Source: DASVWH01 sp036389715
Lineage (GTDB): Bacteria > Acidobacteriota > Blastocatellia > Pyrinomonadales > Pyrinomonadaceae
Direction: 5' to 3'
DNA: 24,774 nucleotides
Assembly (NCBI GenBank): GCA_036389715.1
Contig: DASVWH010000236.1
Location: forward strand, 1 to 24,774
Below, piece by piece: positions 23,654-24,774 of this stretch (position 1 is the stretch's first letter; each line of letters starts with the position of its first letter). The position numbers and the translations under genes were made by a program. The notes beneath the pieces were generated by a model that did not search any database, was not told where the DNA came from, and worked only from the letters and a program-made list of their open reading frames with translations.

Positions 23654-24774
23654 CGCAGCAGGAACATGCAGCAGGCAGGTTGCCGGGAGCGGTGCGACGA
23701 AAAGTCTCGCGCCGCGCCTCGCTCTGCCGCGCGGCCCTGATGGCGGCGCTCTGGCTGCTGCTGCTGACGGTTGCTGCGCCCGCGTCGCTGGCCAGCACCT
23801 TCATTGTCAACGACGCCGGGGACGCCGTGGACAAGTCTCCGGGCGACGGCTTTTGCTCAACCACTAGCAGGTCCAACGGCCCCTGCACCCTCCGCGCGGC
23901 CATCCAGGAAACCAACGCCCGCGTGACCGGCGCGCCGCATAGCATCACCTTCAACATCCCCGTCAACGATGCGCGGAACATCGCCGTCATCACTCCCGCG
24001 ACCGCGCTCGACTCCATCACGCGCAACGGGACGACGATTGACGCCACGACGCAGCCCAACACCAACACGGGCGTGCTCGGCGTCGGCGGCACGGTCGGGG
24101 TGACGCCGCTGTTCCTGCAAACCGTCAACGTGCCGGACGTAGAGATCGTCGGCATTGGCTCGATACCGGTCGGGCTCGACATTCAAGCGAGCAGCGTGAC
24201 CATCCGGGGCCTGGCCATCTACGGATTCGGGAATACGGTCAACAGCGATACGAGCGCCAACATCCGCATCGGCGCAACCTTCAGCGGGACGGTCATCGAG
24301 CAGAACATCGTCGGCTCGACGGCCACCTCCTTTCCCAGCACCTATAGCGGGTCGGCGCGCTCCCAGTCGGACAATATTCGCTCGGCCGGAGGCATCAACG
24401 GCAGGATCAGCAACAACCTGATCGGCTTCAGCGCGGGCAAGGGCATTCAGCTGGGCGGCGGCTCGACCGGCTGGACGGTCGAGAATAACGAAGTGCGCTT
24501 TAACGGCATCCTGAATTCCAACCTCGACGGGATAGACATCGAAAACGGGAGCGGCAGCAATATCGTCCGCGGCAACCTCTTCGCGGGCAACGAAGCCGAC
24601 GGCATTGATTCATTCTCGTCGAGCGGTAATAACACGATCATCAATAACACCGTCACCGGCAACGGCATTGGAACGGCACCTAACGTCGAAACGGCGGGCA
24701 TCAGAATCTACGGGACCGGCAGCACCATTAGCCTCAACCTCGTCTACGCAAACTATGGGGCGGGCATCATGGTG
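23650..24774 (+). CDS. Exported CSLREA/right-handed beta-helix protein, cut by window end
   Basis: The ATG at 23650 overlaps the stop of the 1901-aa gene as ATGA, so translation is probably coupled. 375 codons are visible with no stop. The signal peptide is long (about 1-49): RRKVSRRASLCR, then a hydrophobic MAALWLLLLTVAAPASLA. Residues 50-90 form a CSLREA-type start (STFIVNDAGDAVD, DGFCS, PCTLRAAIQETNA), found at the front of many extracellular beta-helix proteins. The remainder has repeated coil units rich in Asn, Gly, Ile and Val, such as NIVGSTATS, ISNNLIGFS, VENNEVRFNGI, NIVRGNLFAGN and TIINNTVTGNGI, typical of parallel beta-helices. No polysaccharide-lyase catalytic residues can be assigned. 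Probably a surface or secreted protein working with the upstream DUF11 proteins. Confidence 0.88.
   Translation, partial: MTQQEHAAGRLPGAVRRKVSRRASLCRAALMAALWLLLLTVAAPASLASTFIVNDAGDAVDKSPGDGFCSTTSRSNGPCTLRAAIQETNARVTGAPHSITFNIPVNDARNIAVITPATALDSITRNGTTIDATTQPNTNTGVLGVGGTVGVTPLFLQTVNVPDVEIVGIGSIPVGLDIQASSVTIRGLAIYGFGNTVNSDTSANIRIGATFSGTVIEQNIVGSTATSFPSTYSGSARSQSDNIRSAGGINGRISNNLIGFSAGKGIQLGGGSTGWTVENNEVRFNGILNSNLDGIDIENGSGSNIVRGNLFAGNEADGIDSFSSSGNNTIINNTVTGNGIGTAPNVETAGIRIYGTGSTISLNLVYANYGAGIMV

Overview
The window is GC-rich, single-copy chromosomal DNA from a Gram-negative-type bacterium. Real genes end their codons almost exclusively in G or C. EttA, an ATP-type PEP carboxykinase, soluble sigma-54 regulators and very long DUF11-type surface proteins with an outer-membrane barrel suggest an Acidobacteriota-like organism, possibly class Blastocatellia. 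That placement is an inference from gene content, not a database result. I saw no tRNA, rRNA, CRISPR array, insertion sequence or phage gene.

Left part (1-7229), mostly housekeeping. A 3'-truncated ettA (ABC-F ribosome factor) runs on the minus strand. Divergent from it are a [2Fe-2S] ferredoxin-domain protein and an EamA transporter, 10 bp apart. A cyclic-nucleotide-binding/DUF1003 membrane protein, a small helical protein and pckA follow. Three of these units have a recognisable promoter with the same -10 hexamer, TAAAGT. pckA ends at a strong hairpin shared with the convergent next operon.

Middle part (7230-11117). Two minus-strand P-loop ATPases, 692 and 401 aa, form an operon. The 692-aa protein resembles STAND/archaeal-type ATPases with a winged helix and TPRs. 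Upstream lies a row of GTTGTnCAAC palindromes with an exact 16-bp period, placed between two divergent promoter-like sequences. About 490 bp without a convincing gene then lead to the next block.

Right part (11118-24774), which looks like one regulated surface-protein locus. A soluble GAF-PAS histidine kinase and an NtrC-type sigma-54 activator are followed by a near-consensus -24/-12 promoter. Tandem dyads at the 3' end of the activator gene sit at enhancer distance from it. The first gene behind that promoter is a stand-alone receiver domain that has lost its phospho-acceptor aspartate. Then come a small exported DUF11-like protein, a 695-aa exported DUF11 protein, a 1901-aa protein with DUF11, SdrD-B-like and Ig-like modules and a predicted outer-membrane barrel, and a translationally coupled beta-helix protein cut by the window end. 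The likely picture is a two-component, sigma-54-controlled programme that builds a large cell-surface or adhesion structure, with the pseudo-receiver as an accessory regulator. This wiring is inferred and is the best candidate for something undescribed here. The ATPase pair with its 16-bp-phased operator is the second.
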